The notes under the pieces are model-generated. The model did not search any database, had not been told where the DNA came from, and saw nothing but the letters and a program-made list of their open reading frames with translations. Position numbers and translations under genes: made by a program. A stretch of DNA of 64,000 bases from Clostridioides difficile_A (GTDB taxonomy: Bacteria; Bacillota; Clostridia; Peptostreptococcales; Peptostreptococcaceae), in NCBI GenBank assembly GCA_945909635.1, contig OX246690.1, forward strand, positions 558,001 to 622,000, read 5' to 3'. This document shows, one piece after another, positions 16,964 through 26,033 of the stretch. Positions within the stretch are counted from its first letter, which is position 1, and every line of letters begins with the position of its first letter.

Positions 16964-17719
16964 ATGGCAGTTGGTGTAGCATCCTTATTGTTTAATCTTG
17001 AGGAGGCTTTAGATATTTGTGAAAAAATAGAGCAAATAACTCATTTAGAGATTGGGATTGACAATATATATGAATGTAGTGAGTTATGTAAATATAAAGA
17101 TAGAATTTCTAAACTAGGATTATCTGTAGGGATACACTTACCTATGGAGTTAAATACTTGCGAAAATATAGAGTATATACGAGATTCATGGATAAATTTT
17201 ATTGAGAAAATAGAATTTGAACTCAAAGGGTTTGATATAAGGTATTTCAATCTTCATTTGGGCTATGTTATGACAAATAGGATTAAAAAGAATAGAAACA
17301 AGTATTTAGACAATAGTGTAGATTTTTTAGATAAGGTAAATACAAACTCGTATATATGTATAGAGAATACATATTCAAAAAGTGGGGATTTTTCAAATAT
17401 TGGAAATATATCCTATGATTTTGAATATATATTTAATAGGATTAAAAATTCTAAGATTTGTTTTTGTTACGATACTGGACACTGTTTAATTGATGAGGAT
17501 GATTATATAAAGAACTTGAAGGATAAAATAAAGTTGATACACTTAAGTGATAATGATGGTATCAATGATACACATGTAGGCATAGGAAAAGGAATTTTAT
17601 CTGAAGAGGGAATTAAAGAGGTCTTAAAGTTAGATGCAGAATATTTAGTACTAGAAATAAACTACGAAGACATTGAAGATACTATAAGTAAATTGAATCG
17701 TATTGTAGGAGAGGGTTAA
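16964..17719 (+). CDS. TIM-barrel sugar phosphate isomerase/epimerase-like protein
   Basis: The ATG at 16964 is preceded by TAGGTGAT inside the spacer after the signal peptidase stop; an upstream GTG would abut that stop. The 251-residue protein fits the AP endonuclease 2 / xylose isomerase-like superfamily. Features are an early LEIGIDNIYE strand, YFNLHLGYV, ICIENTYS, FCYDTGHC and LIHLSDNDG, then HVGIGKG, giving the Glu/Asp/His metal ligand pattern on successive strands. The substrate is unknown. It is shorter and more diverged than the Nfo protein elsewhere in the window. Confidence 0.65.
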   Translation: MAVGVASLLFNLEEALDICEKIEQITHLEIGIDNIYECSELCKYKDRISKLGLSVGIHLPMELNTCENIEYIRDSWINFIEKIEFELKGFDIRYFNLHLGYVMTNRIKKNRNKYLDNSVDFLDKVNTNSYICIENTYSKSGDFSNIGNISYDFEYIFNRIKNSKICFCYDTGHCLIDEDDYIKNLKDKIKLIHLSDNDGINDTHVGIGKGILSEEGIKEVLKLDAEYLVLEINYEDIEDTISKLNRIVGEG

Positions 17720-17792
17720 ATACCTCTCTTTAACTTGTTGATATGCCTCGTTGATTAAAATTTGTATTCATCAAAAGGAAGGAGATGTTGAA

Positions 17793-19460
17793 GTGAAAAA
17801 AATAAACTTAAAAATAGACGGAAAAAATAAAGAATATTCGTTAGAAGAAAACTCTTTAGGAATTAGACTAGGTGATATAGCAAAAGAATTTTGTGATGAG
17901 CATAAGGGTTATATAACACTTGCAGTTGTGGACAATAAGTTAAAAGAGTTAAATTGCAGAGTGAAGAATGATTGTGAGATAAATTTTTTAGATACTACTA
18001 ATGAAGATGGTGAGAGAGTTTACTTTAGAGTCATGTCATTTGTATTTGTAATGGCTTGTAGAGAAATATTTTGGGATAGTAGAGTTACAATAGAACATTC
18101 ACTATCTGGTGGGCTATACTGTGAAGTTCACATAGATAGAAAACTTAAAGAAGTGGATGTTGAAAATATAAAAAACAAGATGCAAGAGATAGTAAACAAT
18201 GATTATACCATAGAAAAAATTGAAGTTACAAGAGACGAAGCTATTTCCATATTTGAAAACAATGAAATGTATGAAAAGGCAGAGCTTTTAAAGTATAAAG
18301 AGTATGATAGTGCTAAAGTATATAAGTGTAGAAACTATATAGACCATTTTTATGGATATATGCTACCATCAACTGCTTATATAAAATCATTTGATATTAA
18401 GCTTTACAATGGAGGAGTTATAATTCTAGGCCCTAGTGAAGAAGATAAGACTAAACCTATGAAATTTATACCTCAGCCTAAATTATCAAGCGTATATTAT
18501 GAAGCGGAAGAATGGTCAAGACTTATGGGAATTGACAAGGTAGTATCACTTAATAAGATAATAGAAAACAAAGAATATGGAGACATAATAAGAACATTTG
18601 AAGCGTTACATGAAAAAAGATTATCTCAAATAGCAGATATGATAAAAGAGAATAATAAGAGAGTAGTCTTAATAGCAGCTCCATCTTCGTCTGGAAAAAC
18701 AAGTTTTGCTCATAGATTATCTATACACCTCAGAGTAAATAATTTAAATCCTATTTCGATTTCTTTAGATGACTATTTTATAGATAGAAAACATACTCCT
18801 TTAGATGAATATGGAAATTATGATTTTGAATCAATTTATGCTATAGATTTAGAAAAATTTAACTTAGACTTAAAGAGTCTTTTAGCAGGAGAAGAAATTG
18901 ATGCTATAAGATTCAACTTCAAAGAAGGAAAGAGAGAATATACTGGTAAAAAAATAAAGATAGACTCAAACCAACCAATTATACTAGAAGGTATACATGG
19001 GCTAAATCCTATTTTAACGTCATCTATACCAGATGAAGATAAATTTAAGATATACATAAGTGCCCTTACTCAAATAAACTTGGATGACCATAATAGAATT
19101 CCTACTGCTGATTTGAGAATGATAAGAAGAATTGTTAGAGATTATAATTTTAGAGGTTATAGTGCTGATAATACTATCTTACAATGGGCATCAGTTAGAA
19201 GAGGCGAAAAGAAGAATATATTCCCATATCAAGATGAAGCAGATGCCATATTTAATTCTGCTTGTGTATATGAATTAGCAGTTTTAAAGAGATTTGCTAA
19301 GCCCTTGCTGGAAGAGATAAAAGAAGATAATCCTGCTCACATTGAAGCAACTAGATTACTAAAGTTTTTGCAGTATTTTGTAGAGCTAGATGATACTTCT
19401 GATATACCAGGGACTTCAATTCTTAGAGAATTTATTGGAGGAAGTAAAATAGTCGATTAA
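17793..19460 (+). CDS. Uridine kinase-like nucleoside kinase with N-terminal TGS/ThrRS-like domain
   Basis: The GTG at 17793 lies 8 nt after AAGGAAGGAG and gives 555 residues; longer ORF starts lack a ribosome site. The first ~60 residues are TGS-like, as in ThrRS (KEYSLEENSLGIRLGDIAKE). An SAD-like segment with the AHR-type sequence EHSLSGGLYCEVH follows. The C-terminal half is a phosphoribulokinase/uridine kinase domain with Walker A APSSSGKTSFAH (about 295-306), SISLDDYF and ILEGIHGLNP. Members phosphorylate nucleosides such as CMP/AMP-related or uridine substrates; the exact one is uncertain. A strong terminator follows. Confidence 0.8.
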   Translation: MKKINLKIDGKNKEYSLEENSLGIRLGDIAKEFCDEHKGYITLAVVDNKLKELNCRVKNDCEINFLDTTNEDGERVYFRVMSFVFVMACREIFWDSRVTIEHSLSGGLYCEVHIDRKLKEVDVENIKNKMQEIVNNDYTIEKIEVTRDEAISIFENNEMYEKAELLKYKEYDSAKVYKCRNYIDHFYGYMLPSTAYIKSFDIKLYNGGVIILGPSEEDKTKPMKFIPQPKLSSVYYEAEEWSRLMGIDKVVSLNKIIENKEYGDIIRTFEALHEKRLSQIADMIKENNKRVVLIAAPSSSGKTSFAHRLSIHLRVNNLNPISISLDDYFIDRKHTPLDEYGNYDFESIYAIDLEKFNLDLKSLLAGEEIDAIRFNFKEGKREYTGKKIKIDSNQPIILEGIHGLNPILTSSIPDEDKFKIYISALTQINLDDHNRIPTADLRMIRRIVRDYNFRGYSADNTILQWASVRRGEKKNIFPYQDEADAIFNSACVYELAVLKRFAKPLLEEIKEDNPAHIEATRLLKFLQYFVELDDTSDIPGTSILREFIGGSKIVD

Positions 19461-19498
19461 TCTGGACTATAGTATTTGTCTTTAGATTTATTAGTAAT

Positions 19499-19530
19499 AA
19501 AATGGCAGTTGAAAAAACTGCCATTTTATT
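19499..19530 (+). terminator. Terminator after the nucleoside kinase gene
   Basis: A perfect 12-bp stem AAAATGGCAGTT / AACTGCCATTTT (19499-19510, 19515-19526) with loop GAAA is followed by ATTTTG. The remaining sequence to 19761 is AT-rich, with TATAAT at 19680-19685 as a possible -10 for glsA. Confidence 0.9.
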
Positions 19531-19761
19531 TTGCTATAATAGTTACAAGTTTTAAAATATATATTAGAATCTATTTGGAGAGATGAAGACAGGAAGTTTA
19601 AAATATTGAACTATTAAACTGTTAAAACGGTTAAATTGTTTGAAAAATGAATAAATTCTTGTAAAAAATAGTTTTAAAGTATAATTTTTTTTAACACTGT
19701 TTTATTATAGTATAAATCTGTGCTAAAATAGAATATATATATCATAATATAAGAGGTGCCT

Positions 19762-20691
19762 ATGAATACGTTAGATGAGACATTATTAAAAGAAATTATA
19801 AGTTCTAATAAGAAATATACTAATTATGGACAAGTTGCTAGTTACATACCAGAATTAAAAAACGCTAGAAGAAATGATTTAGGAATTTGTATCATAGATA
19901 GTGAAAACAATCTTTACAGTGCTGGAAATTGTAGCACAAAGTTTACTATACAGAGTATTTCAAAACCAATTGTGCTTGCTATGGCACTTATGGACAATGA
20001 TTGGGAAGACGTTTTTTCAAACGTTGGAATGGAGCCAAGTGGAGACCCATTTAATTCTATAATGAAACTTGAAATTAATGACACAAAAAAACCCTGTAAT
20101 CCAATGATAAATGCAGGGGCTATAGTAACTACTTCTCTTATAAATGGGAGCTGTTTGGAAGAAAAAGAAGAAAGAATGCTTAGTTTCTTTAGGAAATTAG
20201 CAAAGAATGATAATATAGGAATAAACTATGATGTCTATAAGTCTGAAAAAATGACTGGAGATAGAAACAGAGCAATGGCTTACTTATTAAAAAGTGATGG
20301 ATTTATCAGAGGTAATGTAGAAGATGTTTTAGACCTTTATTTTAAACAATGCTCAATTGAAGTAGATTCTGTAGATTTAGCCAGAATTGGCATAAATCTT
20401 GCTAATTATGGAGTAGACATAGAAAATGGTGAGCATTTGATGAGTGAAATGGTTTCTAGAATTGTCAAAACATTTATGATGACTTGTGGAATGTATGATG
20501 CTTCTGGGGAATTTGCTATTAAAGTTGGGATTCCTGCAAAATCTGGAGTTGGGGGTGGTATAATGGCTTCTGTGCCAGGACGTATGGGTATTGGTGTTTA
20601 TGGACCTGCACTTGACAAAAAAGGTAACAGCGTCGCAGGAGTTAAAGTTTTAGAGGAGTTGTCAAATAAACTCAAATTAAATATTTTTTAA
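19762..20691 (+). CDS. glsA: Glutaminase
   Basis: The ATG at 19762 follows AGAGG; a GTG 6 nt upstream overlaps that site and is rejected. The 309-residue protein is full length for the beta-lactamase-fold glutaminase family. It has the catalytic SxxK tetrad in FTIQSISKP (Ser65, Lys68), NPMINAGA (about 113-120), GDRNRAMAYLL and the C-terminal SGVGGGIMASVPGRMGIG loop. It hydrolyses glutamine to glutamate and ammonia in the cytoplasm, with possible roles in nitrogen supply or acid resistance. It appears monocistronic. Confidence 0.93.
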   Translation: MNTLDETLLKEIISSNKKYTNYGQVASYIPELKNARRNDLGICIIDSENNLYSAGNCSTKFTIQSISKPIVLAMALMDNDWEDVFSNVGMEPSGDPFNSIMKLEINDTKKPCNPMINAGAIVTTSLINGSCLEEKEERMLSFFRKLAKNDNIGINYDVYKSEKMTGDRNRAMAYLLKSDGFIRGNVEDVLDLYFKQCSIEVDSVDLARIGINLANYGVDIENGEHLMSEMVSRIVKTFMMTCGMYDASGEFAIKVGIPAKSGVGGGIMASVPGRMGIGVYGPALDKKGNSVAGVKVLEELSNKLKLNIF

Positions 20692-20711
20692 AATTTTAAG
20701 AAAGGATTTTT

Positions 20712-20741
20712 TTGACAACAACATATAATTTAATATATAAT
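20712..20741 (+). promoter_or_regulatory. Consensus SigA-type promoter of the ArsR-like gene
   Basis: TTGACA (20712-20717) and TATAAT (20736-20741) are both perfect, with an 18-bp spacer, 48 nt before the ATG. Confidence 0.75.
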
Positions 20742-20788
20742 TAAATTGTAAAGAAATATGAATTAAATAAATTTTTTAGGAGGGGTCA

Positions 20789-21352
20789 ATGAAAGAGGTA
20801 TTGGTATTACGAGATTTGGAGTGCATAAAGGCTATTGCGCATCCACGTAGAATAGATATTCTAAAAGCATTTGACAAATCGCCATTGTCAGCAAAACAAT
20901 TATCTCAATTATTGGAAGAACCTCATGCAAAAATAAACTACCATATAAAAATGTTATACAAAGTTGGTATTTTAGAATTAGTTGAGGAAAAAATAAAGTC
21001 GGGGATTGTGGAAAAATACTATTATCCAAGTGCAAAAAATGTGGTTATAGGGAATAGGATACTTAATTTTTCTTTAGACAATGGGGAAGAAAAAGAAGAA
21101 TTGTACATATCAAAATTTGAAAACATGAGTGAAGTTTTTTATAAGGCAGCAGAAGAAGATGTTTTAGAAAATGAAAATATAGTTGATTATCATGATATTT
21201 CTCTTACTCATGATGAATTAGTTGAACTCAGTGATGCTATGAAGTCAAAGATAGATGAAATTTTAAATAAAAGACAACACAACGTTGAAGGTTCTAAGTA
21301 TGATATAGCAATGGTTGTAATTCCTACACTTGAGGAAGAATGTCCTAGTTAG
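20789..21352 (+). CDS. ArsR-type winged-helix transcriptional regulator
   Basis: The 187-residue protein has an N-terminal winged helix (about 8-80): IKAIAHPRRIDILKAF, SAKQLSQLLEEPHAKINYHI, KMLYKVGILELVEE. The C-terminal region (about 95-187) is acidic, without the Cys metal sites of classical ArsR. It resembles helix-turn-helix domain 20 proteins of Firmicutes. It likely senses something other than arsenic; the ligand and targets are unknown. AGGAGGGG lies 6 nt before the ATG. The gene stands alone under a consensus promoter. Confidence 0.75.
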   Translation: MKEVLVLRDLECIKAIAHPRRIDILKAFDKSPLSAKQLSQLLEEPHAKINYHIKMLYKVGILELVEEKIKSGIVEKYYYPSAKNVVIGNRILNFSLDNGEEKEELYISKFENMSEVFYKAAEEDVLENENIVDYHDISLTHDELVELSDAMKSKIDEILNKRQHNVEGSKYDIAMVVIPTLEEECPS

Positions 21353-21810
21353 AACCATTAATTATGGATTAATTAAAAACATAAAGTTAGAGATTGAACA
21401 TCAGAATTTACTTAATAATCAAAAAATGGCTTTTGGTATGAGTAAAAAATGATTTTTAGTCTCTATTTTTTTGCCTGTTTATATAAAGGATTATAAAATA
21501 TATATAATCAAATTGTAATAGATATATAAATGAAATGTAGTAAAATTATAATTAAAATGTAAGACATATATAGATATATGTAAGGAGTGGCTAAATAATC
21601 TATAAGATTATAATATTTGAAATTTCTTAAAATGGGTATAATTAAATTGTAAATATTAAAATTTAAAATTAATATACATGAAATTGATTATAGTTACATT
21701 AAATTAAAGTTGTATTAAAATAAAAATTTACTTATTAGAAATTTATAATTAAAATTTAGCACGAATATAAGTACAAATAAGAATATAAATACAAATAAAA
21801 GGAGATTAAT
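21353..21810. other. AT-rich intergenic region before nfo
   Basis: No ORF or clear RNA is seen. A weak hairpin with arms TAGAGA (near 21386) and TCTCTA (near 21460), followed by TTTTTTT, may end the preceding gene. The rest is homopolymer-rich A/T. Confidence 0.4.
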
Positions 21811-22647
21811 ATGATTAAATTAGGAACACATCTTTCAATAGCAAAAGGATTTGCTAAAGCAGCTGAGACAGCTGTATACATTGGTGCAAATACATTTCAA
21901 TTTTTTAGTAGAAATCCAAGAGGAGGAAATGCTAAAGAATTTGATGAAAAAGATATAGCTAAGTTTCAAGAGATTAGAAAGGCAAATAATTTTGCACCAT
22001 TACTTGCACATGCTCCATACACTATGAATTTAGGTGGTACAAAGGATGATGTATACGAATTTGCTACAAGAGTGATAGATGAAGATATAAGAAGGATGGA
22101 TTCACTAGGAATTGAATACATGTGTTTTCACCCAGGTAGTCATGTAGGTGGTGGAGTAGATTTTGGTATAGAGAGAATAGTAAAAGGATTGAATAATGCT
22201 ATTAAGGGTGATGAAAATATAACTATACTTCTTGAAACTATGTCAGGAAAAGGAACTGAAATAGGATTTAAGTTTGAGCAATTAAAAAGTATAATAGATG
22301 AAATTGAACACAAAGAAAGAATAGGTGTGTGTCTTGATACATGTCATATTTTTTCAGCTGGATATGATATAGTAAACGATTTAGATGGAGTCTTAGAAGA
22401 ATTTGATAAGATTATAGGGATAGATAAGTTAAAAACTGTTCATCTAAATGATAGTATGATGCCATTTGGAGATAAAAAGGACAGACATGCTCCTATAGGA
22501 GAAGGAAAGATAGGATTAAAAGCATTGATTGATTTTATGGAACATCCTAGCCTGAAAGACCTACCATTTTTCTTAGAGACTCCTTTTGATGATGAAGGTC
22601 ATAAGAGAGAACTTAAAATGATAAAAGAGATACTATCTAGTAAATAA
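21811..22647 (+). CDS. nfo: Endonuclease IV (AP endonuclease)
   Basis: The 278-residue TIM-barrel zinc enzyme has all family blocks: GTHLSIAKGF, NTFQFFSRNPRG, HAPYTMNLGG, CFHPGSHVGGG, LLETMSGKGTEIG, VCLDTCHIFSAGYD, VHLNDS, DRHAPIGEG and FFLETPF. These supply the His/Glu/Asp ligands of the trinuclear zinc site. It incises DNA at abasic sites and removes blocked 3' ends in base-excision repair. AAAGGAG precedes the ATG. It is not in an obvious operon. Confidence 0.95.
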   Translation: MIKLGTHLSIAKGFAKAAETAVYIGANTFQFFSRNPRGGNAKEFDEKDIAKFQEIRKANNFAPLLAHAPYTMNLGGTKDDVYEFATRVIDEDIRRMDSLGIEYMCFHPGSHVGGGVDFGIERIVKGLNNAIKGDENITILLETMSGKGTEIGFKFEQLKSIIDEIEHKERIGVCLDTCHIFSAGYDIVNDLDGVLEEFDKIIGIDKLKTVHLNDSMMPFGDKKDRHAPIGEGKIGLKALIDFMEHPSLKDLPFFLETPFDDEGHKRELKMIKEILSSK

Positions 22648-22777
22648 AATTTTATTTGCTATGTGTAATTTTAATAGAATATAAATATATTGCAAAAATT
22701 CTCATAATTTGTTGTATAATTAAAAGTGATACATTTATATTATATAAAAATTAATTAAAAGTTAGGTGGGGAAAGAT

Positions 22778-23773
22778 ATGAGAAATTTAGGCAATACCAA
22801 TATGAAAATAAAGAGAGTTGGCTTTGGGGGAATTCCAATACAAAGAATTACTCAAGAGGATACTAACTTAGTCATAAATGAGTTAGAAAAACAAGGAATA
22901 AACTTTATTGACAGTGCAAGAGGGTATACAATAAGTGAGGAAGCAATTGGAATTGCTCTTGAAGGGAAAAGAGATAAATTTTTCTTAGCTACTAAAAGTA
23001 TGTCTAGAGATTATGACTCAATGAAGAGAGATGTTGAGATAAGTTTAAATAATTTCAAAACTGATTTTATAGATTTATATCAATTCCATAATGTTAAAGA
23101 AGAGGAGTATGACAATCTTTTTAAAGATAAGATGGCTTATAATGCTCTTTTAGAGGCAAAAGAACAAGGTAAGATAAAGCACATCGGTATAACTAGCCAT
23201 AATTTAAGTACTATAGAAAAAGCTATAGAAGGTGGAAAATTTGACACTATACAGTTTCCTTACAATATAGTTGAAGGACAAGCAGATGAGGTATTTAAAA
23301 AGGCTCATGAAAAAGGAATTGGAATAATAGTAATGAAGCCTTTAGCTGGAGGGGCTTTAGATAATGCTACATTAGCTATTAAGTACATATTATCTAAAGA
23401 CTATATAGATGTAGTTATACCAGGGATGGAAAGTGTTGAACAGGTTAGACAGAATGTTGCTGTACTTGAAAATCTTGTGCTAGATGAAAAAGATAATAAA
23501 GAAATTGAGGAAATAAGAAATTCTTTAGGTAAAAAATTCTGTAGAAGATGTGAATACTGCATGCCTTGTGCTGTTGGAATAAATATACCATTGAGCTTTT
23601 TATGTGAAGGATATTATACTAGATATGGACTTGAAGAGTGGGCTAAAGAAAAATATCAGGTTATGGATGTTAAACCTACTGAGTGTATTGACTGTGGTCT
23701 TTGTGAGAGTCGATGTCCATATGAACTTCCAATAAGAGAAATGTTGAAGACTGTTGTCGAAAAATTAGGATAG
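22778..23773 (+). CDS. Aldo/keto reductase with C-terminal 4Fe-4S domain
   Basis: The ATG at 22778 follows AGGTGGGG by 6 nt; the in-frame GTG upstream lies inside that site. The 331-residue protein has an AKR barrel with catalytic tetrad Asp45, Tyr50 (IDSARGY), Lys73 (ATK) and His104 (YQFHN). The C-terminal ~80 residues hold CRRCEYCMPC and CIDCGLCESRCP, which should bind two iron-sulfur clusters. This combination is common in anaerobes and suggests electron exchange with ferredoxin; the substrate is unknown. A good terminator follows. Confidence 0.88.
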   Translation: MRNLGNTNMKIKRVGFGGIPIQRITQEDTNLVINELEKQGINFIDSARGYTISEEAIGIALEGKRDKFFLATKSMSRDYDSMKRDVEISLNNFKTDFIDLYQFHNVKEEEYDNLFKDKMAYNALLEAKEQGKIKHIGITSHNLSTIEKAIEGGKFDTIQFPYNIVEGQADEVFKKAHEKGIGIIVMKPLAGGALDNATLAIKYILSKDYIDVVIPGMESVEQVRQNVAVLENLVLDEKDNKEIEEIRNSLGKKFCRRCEYCMPCAVGINIPLSFLCEGYYTRYGLEEWAKEKYQVMDVKPTECIDCGLCESRCPYELPIREMLKTVVEKLG

Positions 23774-23785
23774 ATTTTATTTGTT

Positions 23786-23822
23786 GAAATCGGTGTAGTA
23801 AGTTTACTCCGATTTCTTTTTA
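23786..23822 (+). terminator. Terminator after the aldo/keto reductase gene
   Basis: GAAATCGG (23786-23793) and CCGATTTC (23809-23816) form a stem with an inner GTAG/TTAC-type extension, followed by TTTT. Confidence 0.8.
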
Positions 23823-23824
23823 TA

Positions 23825-23881
23825 TGGATATGCTTTATTTATGTGAATATGTTTTATTTATATGGATACATCTTTATATAC
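23825..23881 (+). repeat. Three degenerate 19-bp tandem repeats
   Basis: Units begin at 23825, 23844 and 23863 with pattern TGRATATGYTTTATTTATR, the third being diverged. There is no associated gene. The remaining sequence to 24048 is AT-rich. Confidence 0.5.
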
Positions 23882-24048
23882 AAATGTTAAATTTATATGA
23901 ATGCAGTAATTTTATAAGTACTAAATTTACATAGCTACAAGTATCATATAAATTTAAAATTTGTGTGAGTATAGCTATAGCACAAATATTATTGTTATAA
24001 TTTCAAATGGTATAGCATTACTATAGTATCAATTAGTATATAAAATAT

Positions 24049-24465
24049 TTATTTCTCAAAAATATTATAAGATATATCATATTTAGATACTGGATAAAGT
24101 TCAATTTCAACCCTAGGGTTATCCTTATCGATAAAGTCGAATAAAAGTACTGGCTTAAGTTGTTTATCATTTTTTATTATTCCGCTTTTTTCAATACCAT
24201 CACAAATACTCTTTGGATAATTATGTAAGTCTCCCATTCTCTTGTTTGGGAAGTATAACTTTAAAACAGTTATTAGATTTTCTTCAACAGTTTCTCCTTG
24301 ATACTGTTGGTTTATAAAACCTGCAATCATGTTTTCATATGCTAAATACTTAGAATACTTTCCCTTTGAAGGCATCCATGCTTGACCATTTATATTATGA
24401 AGTTTAAAATTAGATTTACTAATGGGTCTACCTGGAATTGTTATTTTAATCAAATTGTTCACCAT
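24049..24465 (-). CDS. RusA-like endodeoxyribonuclease
   Basis: This 138-residue protein resembles the RusA Holliday-junction resolvase family. It has an N-terminal KITIPGRPISKSN strand-loop and a core LYFPNKRMGDLHNYPKSI followed by CDGIEKSGIIKNDKQ. The acidic residues (GDLHN, CDGI, KNDKQ) match the spacing of the RusA metal site, although the usual DxDN appears as GDLHN. RusA is usually phage-borne, but no other phage gene is nearby, so this may be a remnant or a domesticated gene. The ribosome site AAGG is only 1 nt from the ATG; the GTG at 24462 may be the true start. Confidence 0.6.
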   Translation of the reverse strand: MVNNLIKITIPGRPISKSNFKLHNINGQAWMPSKGKYSKYLAYENMIAGFINQQYQGETVEENLITVLKLYFPNKRMGDLHNYPKSICDGIEKSGIIKNDKQLKPVLLFDFIDKDNPRVEIELYPVSKYDISYNIFEK

Positions 24466-25013
24466 CCTTATACAGTATTTATTATAATCTGTGGATGATT
24501 TAAAAGCAAATTCTTATTTTTAATGTTTTTGTAAGTGATAAATTTAGATATGATAAAATTTATATTGCCTATTATGAATGGTAAATTTAAAAATGTAAAA
24601 TACACTATATAATTGTAAGTTGAAGTTATATTTAATTTTGTGACTATAATTTATCAGTATGATATGTATTACATTGTTGAAAACATAAAAATTATAATTA
24701 TATTAAAATGGAAAATAGATGATAATTTAATTACATGGTGAAGTTTGAGTTATATAAGTATTGGAGTAAAGTAGAGAAATCATATTAGTAAGATGATTAC
24801 TAAAAAATAGTAAAAAAAGTTTAAACTAAGTTGTTATTGTAGAATAATAAGAAATAGAGTATATAAAACAAGTTATATTAAAGGATAAATGGATATTATT
24901 ATAAAGAGATGAGACTTATATTATAATTTAGCTCATTTTATAATATAGTAATAATAATTGTAGTTTTATAACCTAAATTAAACAGGTTAAATAGATTAAA
25001 AAGGAATAATTTT
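24466..25013. other. Long AT-rich intergenic region before queG
   Basis: No ORF is present. The only structure seen is an AT-only inverted repeat TATATTATA / TATAATATA (about 24918-24947) that could overlap a promoter. Otherwise nothing is recognisable. Confidence 0.4.
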
Positions 25014-25928
25014 ATGAATAATAAGGAATTAAAAGAATTTTGTAATCTTATAGGATTAAAGTGTGTAGGAATAGCTGGTATAGACAAGTATGACAATCTA
25101 AAAAAGATACTTGAAGACAGACAGGAAAAAGATTATTTGACTGGGATGGAAGAACCAATAATTGATAACAGGATTAATCCAAGAAATATAATGGAGGATG
25201 CTAATTCTATAATAGTATGTGCATTTCCATATCATATAAATAGACAAGAAAAAATCGAAAATTCAAATTTATCAAAATATTGTCATGGAAAGGATTATCA
25301 TATTGTAGTAAAGGACTTTTTACAACAAATTTGTGATTATATATCCAAAACAGTAGAGGATTTTAAATACAAGATATTTGCTGATAATGGGCCATTAGTT
25401 GACAGATATTTAGCTTATTTATCAGGTATAGGATATTTTGGAATAAACAATAACATCATAACTGATGAGTATGGTTCTTATATATTTATAGGATATATAG
25501 TAAATAATTATGAATTTGAGGAAGATAAACCACTAGAAAAAAGCTGTTTTAAATGTGGTAAGTGTGTAAAATATTGTCCGGGAAATGCTATATTAGGAAA
25601 TTATGATATGAATCCCAAGAAATGTTTATCATATATAACTCAAAAAAAAGGAGATTTGTCAGAGGAAGAAAAATCTGTTTTAAAGAGTAGTAAAAAGGTA
25701 TTTGGGTGTGATATCTGTCAAGAAGTATGTCCACATAATGTTGGAATACCAACAACTCATATTTTGGAATTTAAAGAAAATATAATAGATTATTTGGATT
25801 ATGATGAGATACAAAATATTTCAAATAAAGAATTTAAAAGGAGATATGGAGATAGAGCATTTAGTTGGAGGGGCAGAAATATAATAAAGAGAAATATGGA
25901 AATAATTTTAGATAAGTATAATGACTAA
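25014..25928 (+). CDS. queG: Epoxyqueuosine reductase
   Basis: The 304-residue protein carries out the last step of queuosine synthesis: cobalamin-dependent reduction of epoxyqueuosine in the tRNA anticodon. Features are DNGPLVDRYLAYLSGIGYFG (cobalamin-side core) and two ferredoxin-like motifs, CFKCGKCVKYCPGNAI and CDICQEVCPHN. It is slightly shorter than E. coli QueG (379) because it lacks the C-terminal HEAT-like extension. The ribosome site is weak (AAAGGAAT). The Lon-like gene follows after ~105 nt. Confidence 0.9.
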   Translation: MNNKELKEFCNLIGLKCVGIAGIDKYDNLKKILEDRQEKDYLTGMEEPIIDNRINPRNIMEDANSIIVCAFPYHINRQEKIENSNLSKYCHGKDYHIVVKDFLQQICDYISKTVEDFKYKIFADNGPLVDRYLAYLSGIGYFGINNNIITDEYGSYIFIGYIVNNYEFEEDKPLEKSCFKCGKCVKYCPGNAILGNYDMNPKKCLSYITQKKGDLSEEEKSVLKSSKKVFGCDICQEVCPHNVGIPTTHILEFKENIIDYLDYDEIQNISNKEFKRRYGDRAFSWRGRNIIKRNMEIILDKYND

Positions 25929-26033
25929 TAATAAGAGTCTATTTCATATACTTTAATGTGAACTTACTTTAACACTTATTGTATCAAAGTCATATTATAT
26001 CATTAACGTTAAATATGGGGAGGTGGGGGAATA

